From Natronolimnohabitans sp. A-GB9 (GTDB lineage Archaea; Halobacteriota; Halobacteria; Halobacteriales; Natrialbaceae): 64,000 bases of DNA. Below, piece by piece: positions 36,237-44,057 of the stretch. The DNA lies in contig NZ_JAVDDV010000004.1 of the NCBI RefSeq assembly GCF_030848565.1, positions 244,298 to 308,297 of the forward strand. The letters are read 5' to 3'. How positions within the stretch are numbered: position 1 is the stretch's first letter; the number at the start of each line of letters is the position of its first letter. A program made the position numbers and the translations under genes. The notes under the pieces are model-generated. The model had not been told where the DNA came from and did not search any database. It was given only the letters and a program-made list of their open reading frames with translations.

Positions 36237-37027
36237 CCGTGACGACCCGTATCCACCGCGCGATCGACCGTGTCGAAGCCGAGCGGGAGCGGGCCGACGA
36301 GACGGTCACGGCGCTCGAACGGTTCGCCCGCACGCTCGAGCAGATCGAACCCGTGTCGCCGACTCGACCGACGGCTACTGATGGTGGGGTGACGGCCATC
36401 TCGATGGCGGGGGCGCAGTCAGTGTCGTCGGAGTCAGCCGACCGCTGTCGAGCGGTCCGTGACGCGTTCGACGAGACGGTTCGAGCTGTGGCTTCACGTT
36501 CCGCTCGCCCGCCGACGCTTACGGAACACGTTCGGGACGAACTCGGACCGGAGCTCGCGCTCGCCCTGTCGCCGGAGAGCGATCGTCGATTCACCCCCGA
36601 CGTGAAGGCGGCGGTTCGATCGACGATCGGAACACGCCACTCGGAACGGACGGCGATGGCCGCGGCACTGGCGGACGAACTGGAGTCCCTTCGCTCGGCG
36701 GTCGACACCGTCGAGACGATTACTGACTGGCTCGTCGCGGCCGACGAGACGCCCCTGCTCGAACTTGGGTTCGAGGAGCTCCGAGAGCGCCACGAAACGC
36801 TTGCGCGCCACCGCGAGCGCTGTCGTCGCGTCTGCCGGGAACGCCAGGATGTGATCCACGGGACGACCACCGACGGTACCGTCGGCGTTTCTCACCGCCG
36901 ACTCGTCGCGTCGCTCTACAGCGACTGTCCGCGATCGTACCCGGTTCTGGCGACGATGTGCCAACTCGAGGCGCTCTGTGAGCGGTGCCAACGTTCCGTG
37001 CGGGATCATCTCACCCGCCGTGTTTGA
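36233..37027 (+). CDS. Haloarchaeal helical protein (264 aa), operator-controlled operon gene 2
   Basis: A 264-residue, largely helical protein. It begins with a coiled-coil-like helix (TTRIHRAIDRVEAERERADE), contains long charged helices through the middle and ends with a cysteine-bearing segment (CRRVCRERQDV near 197-207, then YSDCPRSYPVLATMCQLEAL and CERCQRSV). The C-terminal CxxC and nearby cysteines could bind metal or form a redox site, which would fit the metal-box-like operators upstream, but this is inference. It starts on the ATGA overlap with gene 1 and is convergent with pheT. Confidence 0.72.
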   Translation: MTVTTRIHRAIDRVEAERERADETVTALERFARTLEQIEPVSPTRPTATDGGVTAISMAGAQSVSSESADRCRAVRDAFDETVRAVASRSARPPTLTEHVRDELGPELALALSPESDRRFTPDVKAAVRSTIGTRHSERTAMAAALADELESLRSAVDTVETITDWLVAADETPLLELGFEELRERHETLARHRERCRRVCRERQDVIHGTTTDGTVGVSHRRLVASLYSDCPRSYPVLATMCQLEALCERCQRSVRDHLTRRV

Positions 37028-37049
37028 AGGGAGAAAACGACTCGAGGAC

Positions 37050-38813
37050 CTACTGCAGCGCCTGAAGATCGAACTCGAAGGCCGCGACGGGCACCTCGAG
37101 GTCATGTTCGACGAGCACCTTCGGATGGACCTCGCCGATGACGCCGACTTCTTCGCCGTCGATGACGACCGCGGCCGTGCGGCCATCGATGAAGGTTGGG
37201 TGGTCAGTTGGGGGCGTCTCGAGGTCGACGTCGAACTGCCGGCACAGCGCCTGCAGGCGGGCCTTGGCGTCCTCGTAGCCCGCGTCGTGGCTCGCGAGGA
37301 CGGCCCCGACGTGGCGGTTCTCGAAGACGCCAGTGTTTTCGCTCTCGTCGAGGCGGGCCGTAAACCCGATCTCGGATAGGTGCTGGGGGTACGAGCGGTG
37401 GGTGTTTCGCTCGAGGACCATCAGCAGCGAGGGCATCACCCACGTCCGCAACATGGTGTAGTCCTCGCTGTAGACTTCCTTGATCGTCGTCGGCTCGCCG
37501 GCGCCGTAGGCGTCGGCACCCGGCTCGATCTCGAGGCGTTCGAAGTTCTCCGTCTCGTTGATCATGTGGAAGTTGAGCAGGTCCTCGAAGCCCAGCCCGA
37601 CGAGCTGGGTGCGCGTCGCGCGCTCGAGCCGGGAGCGTTCGTGGCGACCGCCGACGGTCCCCACGTCGGGATAGGTCGGCTCGAGGTCGTTGAAGCCGTA
37701 GGCCCGTCCGAGATCGTCGATGACGTCCAGCGGGTGGAGGACGTCGACGCGGTAGGGCGGGATCGTAACTTCGTAGACGAGGTTCCCGTCCTCGTTTTCT
37801 GCTTTTGTGGCCTCGAGTCCCGACCGCTCTGCGAGGTCGATCACTTCGTCGGGATCGAGGTCGATCCCGAGGATGGTCTCGATGCGGTCGTGGGCGACCG
37901 TTTTGGTCTTCGTCGAGAGGTCGGGGCGGACGATCTCGCGTCCGCCGGACTGCGTCCGGCTCCCGTTCGAGTCCGCGTTCGCGGACTCGCTGTCCGGATA
38001 CTCGACGGCGACGTCCTCGATCGTCGCGCCGCGGGCGGCAAGCGCGTAGCAGACGATGTTCAACATCTTGTCGATGGTCCACTGGTCGGTGCCGGTCATC
38101 TCGACGAACAGAGCGTGGGAGTCCGTCGAGACCTCCGTCCGGCGGCCGTTGATGACCGGCGGGAACGAGAACAGCCCGAGGTCGTCGTAGATCGCCGGGT
38201 AGCGCTCGTAGTCGCCGACGAGGTCGGCGTAGGTCTGGCCGGTCGGGTGCTCTTCGAGCACGTCCGCGGGCGTCATCTCCTGATCCGAGTCCAGCGGGAC
38301 GAACGTATCCTCCTCGGGTTCGACGCCGACGTACTCGATGGTCGGGTTCCCCTCCGTCGCGGGACTCCCTTTGAGCATCGTCAGGTCGTGAATGCCGATC
38401 GCGCCCTTCGCTCGCTTGCGGCCCATCGTCGCGTGGAGCTTCTCCTGGAGCTGGATGAGCGAATCGAGACTCTCCTCGTCTAAGTCGACGTCGCGGATCA
38501 CCGCACCCGTGACGTAGGGGCGCTCGTCGGGGACCGACTCGTCGACCTTGATCGTCCAGTCCGCCGAATTCGTCGACGGGACGTGAACTCCGCGTGCGTC
38601 GCCGTAGTGATATCGCAGCGAGCGCGCGACCCCTTCGACCGAGAGCCGATCGAGGCGGTCGGGGGCGAACTCGAGTTCGAACGCGCCGTCCTCGGTACGG
38701 CCCTCGAACTCGAGGCCGAGGCCGAACAGGTCGTCTTTGAGTTCCTCGTCGCCTTTCTCCTCCGCGCCGGTCAACTCGCGCAGTTCGTCTGGATCGATGT
38801 CGACAGTGGGCAT
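37050..38813 (-). CDS. pheT: Phenylalanine--tRNA ligase beta subunit
   Basis: The tRNA-recognition and editing subunit of the alpha2-beta2 PheRS that charges tRNA-Phe. The 587-residue protein has the short archaeal/eukaryotic-type beta architecture: N-terminal B1/B6-like region, B3/4 editing domain (about 90-250, with GAIGIHDLTMLKG and EMTGTDQWTIDKMLN near 214-228), B5 domains and the catalytic-like core (LVGLGFEDLLNFHMINETE, LRTWVMPSLLMVLERN). The ATG overlaps the pheS stop by one base (TGATG), so the pair is co-translated. A small insertion rich in Ser/Asn near 258-276 separates domains. Confidence 0.95.
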   Translation of the reverse strand: MPTVDIDPDELRELTGAEEKGDEELKDDLFGLGLEFEGRTEDGAFELEFAPDRLDRLSVEGVARSLRYHYGDARGVHVPSTNSADWTIKVDESVPDERPYVTGAVIRDVDLDEESLDSLIQLQEKLHATMGRKRAKGAIGIHDLTMLKGSPATEGNPTIEYVGVEPEEDTFVPLDSDQEMTPADVLEEHPTGQTYADLVGDYERYPAIYDDLGLFSFPPVINGRRTEVSTDSHALFVEMTGTDQWTIDKMLNIVCYALAARGATIEDVAVEYPDSESANADSNGSRTQSGGREIVRPDLSTKTKTVAHDRIETILGIDLDPDEVIDLAERSGLEATKAENEDGNLVYEVTIPPYRVDVLHPLDVIDDLGRAYGFNDLEPTYPDVGTVGGRHERSRLERATRTQLVGLGFEDLLNFHMINETENFERLEIEPGADAYGAGEPTTIKEVYSEDYTMLRTWVMPSLLMVLERNTHRSYPQHLSEIGFTARLDESENTGVFENRHVGAVLASHDAGYEDAKARLQALCRQFDVDLETPPTDHPTFIDGRTAAVVIDGEEVGVIGEVHPKVLVEHDLEVPVAAFEFDLQALQ

Positions 38814-40339
38814 CAGTAGGTCACCTCCGCGTTCCGCAGGAACTCGAGATCGGCCAGCGTGCCGTGGAGGTCGCGGATGTCCTCCGCGCCGGTGGTCAGC
38901 ATGGCGAGTCGTTCCAGTGCGAGCCCCCAGGCCATTACGTCACAGTCGACGCCCAGTGGCTCTAACATCTCTTCGCGGAAGATGCCGGAGTTGCCGATCT
39001 CGATCAGTTCGCCCGTCGTGGGGTGGGTACCGAACAGCTCGAAGCTGGGCTCGGTGTAGGGGTTGTAGTGGGGTTTGAACTGGATGTCCTCGATGCCGAA
39101 CTGGGCGTAGAACTCCTCGAAGGTGCCCATGAGGTCCCGCACCGAGAGGTCCTCGGCCATCACCCATCCCTCGATCTGGTAGAACTCGAGTAAGTGGGTC
39201 GCATCGAGGGTGTCGTTGCGGTAGGCCTTCTCGACGCTGAAGAAGCGAGCAGGTGGTTCGATCTCGCCGATCTCTTCGCCGGAGAGGTACCGCGTCGAAA
39301 GCGAGGTCGTATGCCCTCGCAGTGCGAGCGCGCGGGCGAAGTCCTCGTCCCACGGCGAGTGATACCCCTCGCTGTCTTCGCCCAGGCCCTCGCGGTGGAC
39401 CCGTTCGACGTCCTCGACGAGTTCCTCGGGGAGCTCGTCGATGTGGCTGGGTTCTTCCATCGCGAACCGGTCCCAGTGGGTCCGTGCGGGGTGGTCCTGT
39501 GGCATGAACAGGCAGTCGTTGATCCAGAAGTCCGCGTCGACGTGGGGACCATCCATCTCCTGGAAGCCCATCCCGACGAGGACGTCCTTGACCCGCTCGG
39601 ACATCTGACGGAGAACGTGAACCGTGCCGCTTTCGACCGCCTCGGCGTCGGCCTCGACGTTGTAGTCGGCGAACTCGACCGTCTCCCACTCGCCGCTTGT
39701 GAGTAGCTCCGGCGTGACTTGTCCGACCGTCTCGGCGGTCTCGATGCCCGCCATCAGTTCGGTGACGCCGAGTTCGGTCAGTGTCACCTCGCGAACCGTC
39801 GTCTCGGTCCGCTCGAGGAGTCCGCGGCGCTCGAGTTGGTCGATCGTCTCCGCGTCGACGTCGACGCTATCGGCGGCTGCCTCGCCCGATTCGGCGAGCG
39901 CTTCGAGGGCGTTCGCTTCCGCGTCCGCCGTGGGATCGGCGTCCGGATCGGCCGTGATCTCGCCGCTCTCGATCGTTCCGTACCCCTTCCGGGCGTAGTT
40001 CGAGAGCGCGATGTCGACCTGGCCACCCTCGAGGCCGGAGGCGCCGATGACCTGTCCCATCTGTGTGGGGTCTTCGTCGGCGCCAGCCTCGAGGGCGGCT
40101 TCGTACAGCCGAATTTCGGGGAGCCGTTCGTCGGCGTACTCGGCACCCTCTTCGGTCAGTGTAATCGTTTCGTCGACGCGCTCCTCGACGGCGACCAGCC
40201 CCTCCGACTCGAGTTCGAACGCCGCCCCGGTGACGGTCTCGGGGGGAAGATCGGCCTCATCGGCGAGGGCGTCGACGGACGTTGCCTCGTCCGCGCTCGC
40301 GGCCTCTAGGACCGCGACCTGTTGTGCTGGAAGTTGCAT
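38813..40339 (-). CDS. pheS: Phenylalanine--tRNA ligase alpha subunit
   Basis: The catalytic subunit of PheRS. Of its 508 residues the N-terminal about 240 hold winged-helix DNA/tRNA-binding-like repeats (LPAQQVAVLEAASADEAT and two more), normal for archaeal PheS. The class II core contains motif 2 (FSVEKAYRNDTLDATHLLEFYQIEG) and motif 3 (GLALERLAML) with F-P-type substrate pocket residues in PHYNPYTEPSFELF. The ATG at 40339 follows an unusual leader: a 27-codon Phe-rich frame and two GC-rich hairpins, described separately. Confidence 0.95.
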   Translation of the reverse strand: MQLPAQQVAVLEAASADEATSVDALADEADLPPETVTGAAFELESEGLVAVEERVDETITLTEEGAEYADERLPEIRLYEAALEAGADEDPTQMGQVIGASGLEGGQVDIALSNYARKGYGTIESGEITADPDADPTADAEANALEALAESGEAAADSVDVDAETIDQLERRGLLERTETTVREVTLTELGVTELMAGIETAETVGQVTPELLTSGEWETVEFADYNVEADAEAVESGTVHVLRQMSERVKDVLVGMGFQEMDGPHVDADFWINDCLFMPQDHPARTHWDRFAMEEPSHIDELPEELVEDVERVHREGLGEDSEGYHSPWDEDFARALALRGHTTSLSTRYLSGEEIGEIEPPARFFSVEKAYRNDTLDATHLLEFYQIEGWVMAEDLSVRDLMGTFEEFYAQFGIEDIQFKPHYNPYTEPSFELFGTHPTTGELIEIGNSGIFREEMLEPLGVDCDVMAWGLALERLAMLTTGAEDIRDLHGTLADLEFLRNAEVTY

Positions 40340-40395
40340 TCGCTTGTTCGTATGGCTGCGTGTCGGTCAGTTAGCGGTTCCGATACTCCCCTCGT

Positions 40396-40493
40396 GGCCG
40401 GGACCAGCTCCGGCCGAAGACGAACGTGGTCGGTTTCGCCGCGAGCGCCCGGTGTGAGCGCCCGCGGATCCACCGGCCCGGGATCACCGGGCG
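40396..40493 (-). promoter_or_regulatory. Candidate attenuator hairpins between leader peptide and pheS
   Basis: In the transcript, CGCCCGGTG (40485-40493) pairs with CACCGGGCG (40446-40454), a 9-bp stem whose 5' arm covers the last codons and stop of the leader peptide. A second hairpin pairs GGCCGG (40410-40415) with CCGGCC (40396-40401), loop 8. A GGCCGG copy at 40473-40478, inside the loop of the first stem, is an alternative partner for the second hairpin's 3' arm. This is an attenuator-like arrangement; there is no T-run after the second stem, so termination or blocked translation are both open. Confidence 0.5.
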
Positions 40494-40567
40494 AAGAAGA
40501 AGTCGAATCCCGACTGGAAACGCTGTGGCTGGCTGGCGACGCCGTCCGCGTGGGATTCGAGTGCCAT
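40484..40567 (-). CDS. Phe-rich putative leader peptide of pheST (27 aa)
   Basis: A 27-codon frame from ATG 40567 to TGA 40484 that ends FQSGFDFFFAR. Five of its last eleven residues are phenylalanine, and it lies 144 bases upstream of pheS on the same strand. A T-rich TATA-like element about 28 bases upstream predicts a leaderless message beginning at this ATG. The reading resembles bacterial pheST and pheA leader peptides in plan, where ribosome stalling at Phe codons senses charged tRNA-Phe. Whether it is translated is unknown; archaeal leader-peptide attenuation is not established, so this is a proposal. Confidence 0.5.
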   Translation of the reverse strand: MALESHADGVASQPQRFQSGFDFFFAR

Positions 40568-40590
40568 ACGGGAGACGAGTCGGGATCGGT

Positions 40591-40601
40591 GCAAAAATCT
40601 T
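40591..40601 (-). promoter_or_regulatory. TATA-like element for the pheST leader
   Basis: Minus-strand AAGATTTTTGC, centred about 28 bases upstream of the leader ATG at 40567. The same T-run also forms the tail of a terminator hairpin for the gene upstream, so it may serve both. Confidence 0.4.
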
Positions 40602-40616
40602 GTGGGTTCCTCCCAC
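40593..40616 (-). terminator. Hairpin plus T-run after the 40627-42135 gene
   Basis: On the minus strand GTGGG-AGGAA-CCCAC is followed by AAGATTTTT, starting eleven bases after the stop codon at 40627. This is the expected form of a factor-independent archaeal terminator. Confidence 0.6.
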
Positions 40617-40626
40617 GGTCTTTCGC

Positions 40627-42135
40627 TCATCGATTCGAGAGCCGCGTCGTCTCGAGCGAGCCCGAATCGACCCACTCGAAGCCGTCCTGCTCGGCGCTTG
40701 CCGTGGCCGTCGTTGCGTCGGGATCGAACGTCTCCTCGAACTCGATGCGGGTCTCCTCGGGTTCGGCCGCCGGCAGCTCCGGCAGGAACTCGTCGTCCTC
40801 GAGCAGCCCGTCGACGGAGACGGCGCCGCCGGCACCGAGGGCAGCTCCGAGCGCACGGTAGCGGTCATCGTCCGTCTCGAAGGCCTCGTCCGTGCCGAAG
40901 GAGTCGTTGGTCACGCGGGTCGTCGTCGTCGAGCCGGAGAGCTCCCCGAACCCGTCCTCGGACGCGTCCGTCGTTTCGCGCTCGTGTTCACGCTCGGTTC
41001 TCTCGGTGGTGGTGGCTCGGTCGTCCCGTGTCGCCGTTCGCTCGCGTTGGGTCTCGAGGATTGCATCGGCGACGTCCTGTGGCGACGCGTCCGTACTCGA
41101 CCCGTCGTCGCTCACCCGCGAGACGGACGGAGCCCCGCCACGGATCTCGAACCCGCCGGTTGCCGTCGATGGCGATGCCGTCGTGTCCGTCGTCTCAGTC
41201 GAAGTCGTCGTCTCGACCGTCGAATCCGCCGACGCCGATTCGGTCCCCGACGCGTTCGCGCTCGTCCCGTCTGTCGTGCGGTCCGGTTCGGCCTCGTCGA
41301 TAAACGACGCGATCGAGGCCTGTTCCCTGGCCGTTTCCGCGGCCGCTTCATCGCCGTCGTCGCCGAGTCGATTCGAACGGCGTCGCGCGCGCTCGAGCGC
41401 CCACTCGGGCCAGGGCTCGGTATCGGCGTCGGACGTTTCCGTCCCCGTCCACGACGAACCGCCGCTGACCGCTTCGTCGGCCTCGTCGGGGACGTACACC
41501 TCGAGGCCGTGTTCGGGAAGCAACGGTCGGTCGAACGCCGACACCCTCGGCCCGTATCGGTCGCGAAGCGCCTCGAGTTCCGACGTTTCGACGAGTGCGG
41601 CCCGCCAGCGGTCGACGCCGCCCGACAGGAGGACGACGGTCGCATCGGTGCCCGCGAGCAGCCGTTCGTCGACTGCACGGAGAACCGCGGGCAGGTTGTC
41701 GTCGGCCAGTGGCGTCTCCGGATAGGTGATCGTCGCCTCCCGGCGTCGGCCCTTCGGATCCGTCGCGGTCAGCTCCAGCCGATCGCGGCCGTTCGCGGCC
41801 GGCCCCGTTCGCGTCCACTCCAGCGACCAGCCGATCCCCTCGAAGACAGCCTCGAGTTCCCGTCCCAACGCCCGCTGGGCGTAGCGTGCCGAACAGGTGA
41901 GGCCGCGATCGCTCCGGCAGATCAGCCGGCGGACCGTCGCGGTCCGATCGCGCGCGTCGGCGAGGACGTCCTCGAGGACCGACTCGAGCGAGCGTTCCTC
42001 CTGGCCGGGCGGGATCGCGGTTCGGTACTCCCGGCGCTGGGCGCGGACGTCCGCGGGCGTGACGCCGAACGAGCCGAGGACGTCGGCGGCGACGACGACG
42101 TCGCGATCGGGCCCGCTGGAGTAGCCGATCTCCAT
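40627..42135 (-). CDS. Haloarchaeal conserved protein (502 aa), function unknown
   Basis: A 502-residue protein in two parts. Residues 1-215 are structured and resemble a haloarchaea-only domain (MEIGYSSGPDRDVVVAADVL, a CRSDRGLTCSARYAQRAL Cys pair near 93-107, TGTDATVVLLSGGVDRW near 155-175). From about 215 on it is a long low-complexity Ser/Thr/Asp/Glu region with interspersed Arg, probably disordered. No signal peptide or membrane span. It lies between trpS and pheST, all on the same strand, and ends with a hairpin terminator. It may have an accessory role in translation by location only. Confidence 0.72.
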   Translation of the reverse strand: MEIGYSSGPDRDVVVAADVLGSFGVTPADVRAQRREYRTAIPPGQEERSLESVLEDVLADARDRTATVRRLICRSDRGLTCSARYAQRALGRELEAVFEGIGWSLEWTRTGPAANGRDRLELTATDPKGRRREATITYPETPLADDNLPAVLRAVDERLLAGTDATVVLLSGGVDRWRAALVETSELEALRDRYGPRVSAFDRPLLPEHGLEVYVPDEADEAVSGGSSWTGTETSDADTEPWPEWALERARRRSNRLGDDGDEAAAETAREQASIASFIDEAEPDRTTDGTSANASGTESASADSTVETTTSTETTDTTASPSTATGGFEIRGGAPSVSRVSDDGSSTDASPQDVADAILETQRERTATRDDRATTTERTEREHERETTDASEDGFGELSGSTTTTRVTNDSFGTDEAFETDDDRYRALGAALGAGGAVSVDGLLEDDEFLPELPAAEPEETRIEFEETFDPDATTATASAEQDGFEWVDSGSLETTRLSNR

Positions 42136-42197
42136 CGACGCGGTCTACATCACGAAGCCAGATATGCGTTCCCCTGAAAACTGGACAAAAAATAGAC

Positions 42198-42247
42198 AGA
42201 TACTGTCGGACAGCAGTCAGTGAGCCGCCGGTCGCTCTCGCGGTGTC
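42198..42247. repeat. Family B repeat, one half
   Basis: AGATACTGTCGGACAGCAGTCAGTGAGCC matches the inverted right end of family B, then continues into a decayed GGTCGC stem. It sits immediately past the stop of trpS but does not reach it. Confidence 0.75.
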
Positions 42248-42253
42248 CCCGCG

Positions 42254-43888
42254 TTACTCCCGTCGCCGCGGCGACTCGAGTTCGATGTCGGCGTCCGCAA
42301 GCAGTTCCTCGACCTCCTCGCGTTTCTCCTGGTGTTCCTCGAGGAACTCACGCATCAGCTGGGCGGCCTGCTCCTTGCAGTCCCCACAGAGGCGCTCGCC
42401 GCCCGTACACTCGTCGTAGACACGTTTGGCGAACTCGTCGTCGTCGCCGGCCAGCAGGTAGGCGTACAGCTCGTAGACGGGACACTCGTCGGCCTTGCCG
42501 CCTTTCTCGCGGTGTTCTTCTGCGGTCTCGCGGCCGCCGGTCGAGGCGGCCTTGACCTTGTCGTAGCCCGTCTCCGGATCGTCCAACAGCGAGATGTGGG
42601 ACGCGGGGATCGAGGAGGACATCTTCCCGCCGGTCAGCCCGGTCATAAAGCGGTGGTAGATCGACGACGGCGGCTGGAAGCCGTAGCCGCCGTGGTCGAC
42701 CTCGATCTCGCGGGCGAGTTCCTCGGCCTCGCCGCGGTCTACGTCGAATGCGTCGACGTGGCTCTCGTAGACGCGCTTCTCGCCGTCGATCGCCTCGATC
42801 AGCGCGTCGAAGGCGTCCTCGGTCGCCCGCCGGTCGAAAAAGCGCGTCCGGGGTCGGATCGGCTCCATGCCCGCTTCACGAAGCTTCGTCAGCACTGAAT
42901 CGAGGACGTCGGCGCCGACCTCGAGGTCGGCCAGTGGCGTCTCCTCGAGCGCCTCGGCGACGTGGACACAGCGCAGCGTGTCGTCGTCGAACGCTGCGGG
43001 ATCGAGCCGGTCGTAGCAGTCGGCGACGAGGGCGCGCTCTTCGCCCTCGAGTTCGAAGCTGGCGTACGCTTCGCTGACCTTGAAAAACCGCATCCGTTCG
43101 GCGAGATCCCGAGCCAGCCGGACGTGGGGATCCTGGTCCGGCCCGACCGGGATCACGGTCGGTTTGGGCTCCTCGAGTTGCGGGTAGAGGATGTCGGCCA
43201 TCTGGGTGACGACCGACTGCATGTGTGAGACGTCGGTCTCGCCGTCGAAGCCGTAGATCGCCTGGAACTCCGAGAAGTTGGCGTCGGCGCCGAGTTCGAA
43301 CGCCAGGTCCTGGAGCTTGCGGTTCCCGGACTGTCGGTAGAGGGTCCCTTCCTCGGGGTCGAAGCCGAGTGCGAGCAAGGAGAGGAGATAGTCCCGGGCG
43401 TGTTCGTCGATCTCCTCCCAGCTCATCCCGCGGGCGGCGTTTGCCTCGAGGTCGGCGATCAGGGCGTAGGCGTCTCCACCCTGCTGTTGGTGCCAGATGA
43501 TCTCGTCGAAGACGAGCTTGTGCCCGATGTGAGGGTCGCCGGTCGGCATGAACCCCGATAGCGCGGCGAACGGCTCGTCTTCGCGCATCGCCTCGGCGAC
43601 GGGGCGATACTCCCGGTGGCCGAAGATGACGCCCCGGCGCATCAGGTAGTGGGGCTCGGGCACTTCCTCGAGTACCTCGTCGAACTCCTCGATACCGAAC
43701 TCCTCGAAGAGCTTGCGGTAGTCGGAGACGCTCGAGGACCCCCAGGGGTCGAGTGCGACATCATCAGCGCCTGCAGCTCCGCCGTCGGATCGGAGTTCCG
43801 GCGTGGATCGCTCATCGCCATCCATCACCGGTACCCCGGTCGTCGGTTCCCCTGACTCGGGCTCCTCGAGTGGGTCGTCTCCGGTCAT
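42254..43888 (-). CDS. trpS: Tryptophan--tRNA ligase
   Basis: Class I synthetase that charges tRNA-Trp. The 544-residue protein has the HIGH motif in TGDPHIGHKLVFDEI near 116-130 and KMSSS in LTGGKMSSSIPAS near 413-425, with VIPVGPDQDPHVRLARDLAERM between. An acidic, probably disordered N-terminal extension of about 55 residues precedes the conserved YRKLFEEFGIEEF start. It is longer than bacterial TrpRS, as usual for archaea. Close by on the same strand lie a CetZ-like gene and endA; haloarchaeal tRNA-Trp contains an intron that EndA removes, so the neighbourhood is meaningful. Confidence 0.95.
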   Translation of the reverse strand: MTGDDPLEEPESGEPTTGVPVMDGDERSTPELRSDGGAAGADDVALDPWGSSSVSDYRKLFEEFGIEEFDEVLEEVPEPHYLMRRGVIFGHREYRPVAEAMREDEPFAALSGFMPTGDPHIGHKLVFDEIIWHQQQGGDAYALIADLEANAARGMSWEEIDEHARDYLLSLLALGFDPEEGTLYRQSGNRKLQDLAFELGADANFSEFQAIYGFDGETDVSHMQSVVTQMADILYPQLEEPKPTVIPVGPDQDPHVRLARDLAERMRFFKVSEAYASFELEGEERALVADCYDRLDPAAFDDDTLRCVHVAEALEETPLADLEVGADVLDSVLTKLREAGMEPIRPRTRFFDRRATEDAFDALIEAIDGEKRVYESHVDAFDVDRGEAEELAREIEVDHGGYGFQPPSSIYHRFMTGLTGGKMSSSIPASHISLLDDPETGYDKVKAASTGGRETAEEHREKGGKADECPVYELYAYLLAGDDDEFAKRVYDECTGGERLCGDCKEQAAQLMREFLEEHQEKREEVEELLADADIELESPRRRE

Positions 43889-44057
43889 TAGGTGCGTTTT
43901 GGCGCGCCAGCGCGCAAAAGCCTTCGGCTTCGCCGCGGTGGTTCGATTCGGCGGACGTGATCGCTCACAGTCGTCGTCTCAGATGGGCTAACTATCCACA
44001 CGAGCGAAACGAAGATAAGGAGCGTATAATGACGAGCCGGTCGGCGACAGGAGGCGT

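Noticed and set aside
37380..38483. Plus-strand open frame of 367 codons opposite pheT
   Set aside because: PheT is certain by motifs and coupling to pheS; the antisense product is an artefact of codon bias.
40501..40515. GTCGAATCCCGACT considered as a tRNA T-arm
   Set aside because: No acceptor, D or anticodon arms can be built around it; it is part of the Phe-rich leader frame and a local palindrome.
40426..42177. Long plus-strand open frame (583 codons) opposite 40627-42135
   Set aside because: It is antisense to a haloarchaeal gene of normal acidic composition; its own product is Arg/Pro/Gly-rich with no motif, as expected from high-GC shadow frames.
43889..44057. Leader of trpS examined for a Trp-rich peptide
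   Set aside because: The possible short frame reads without any tryptophan, so no attenuator can be proposed there.
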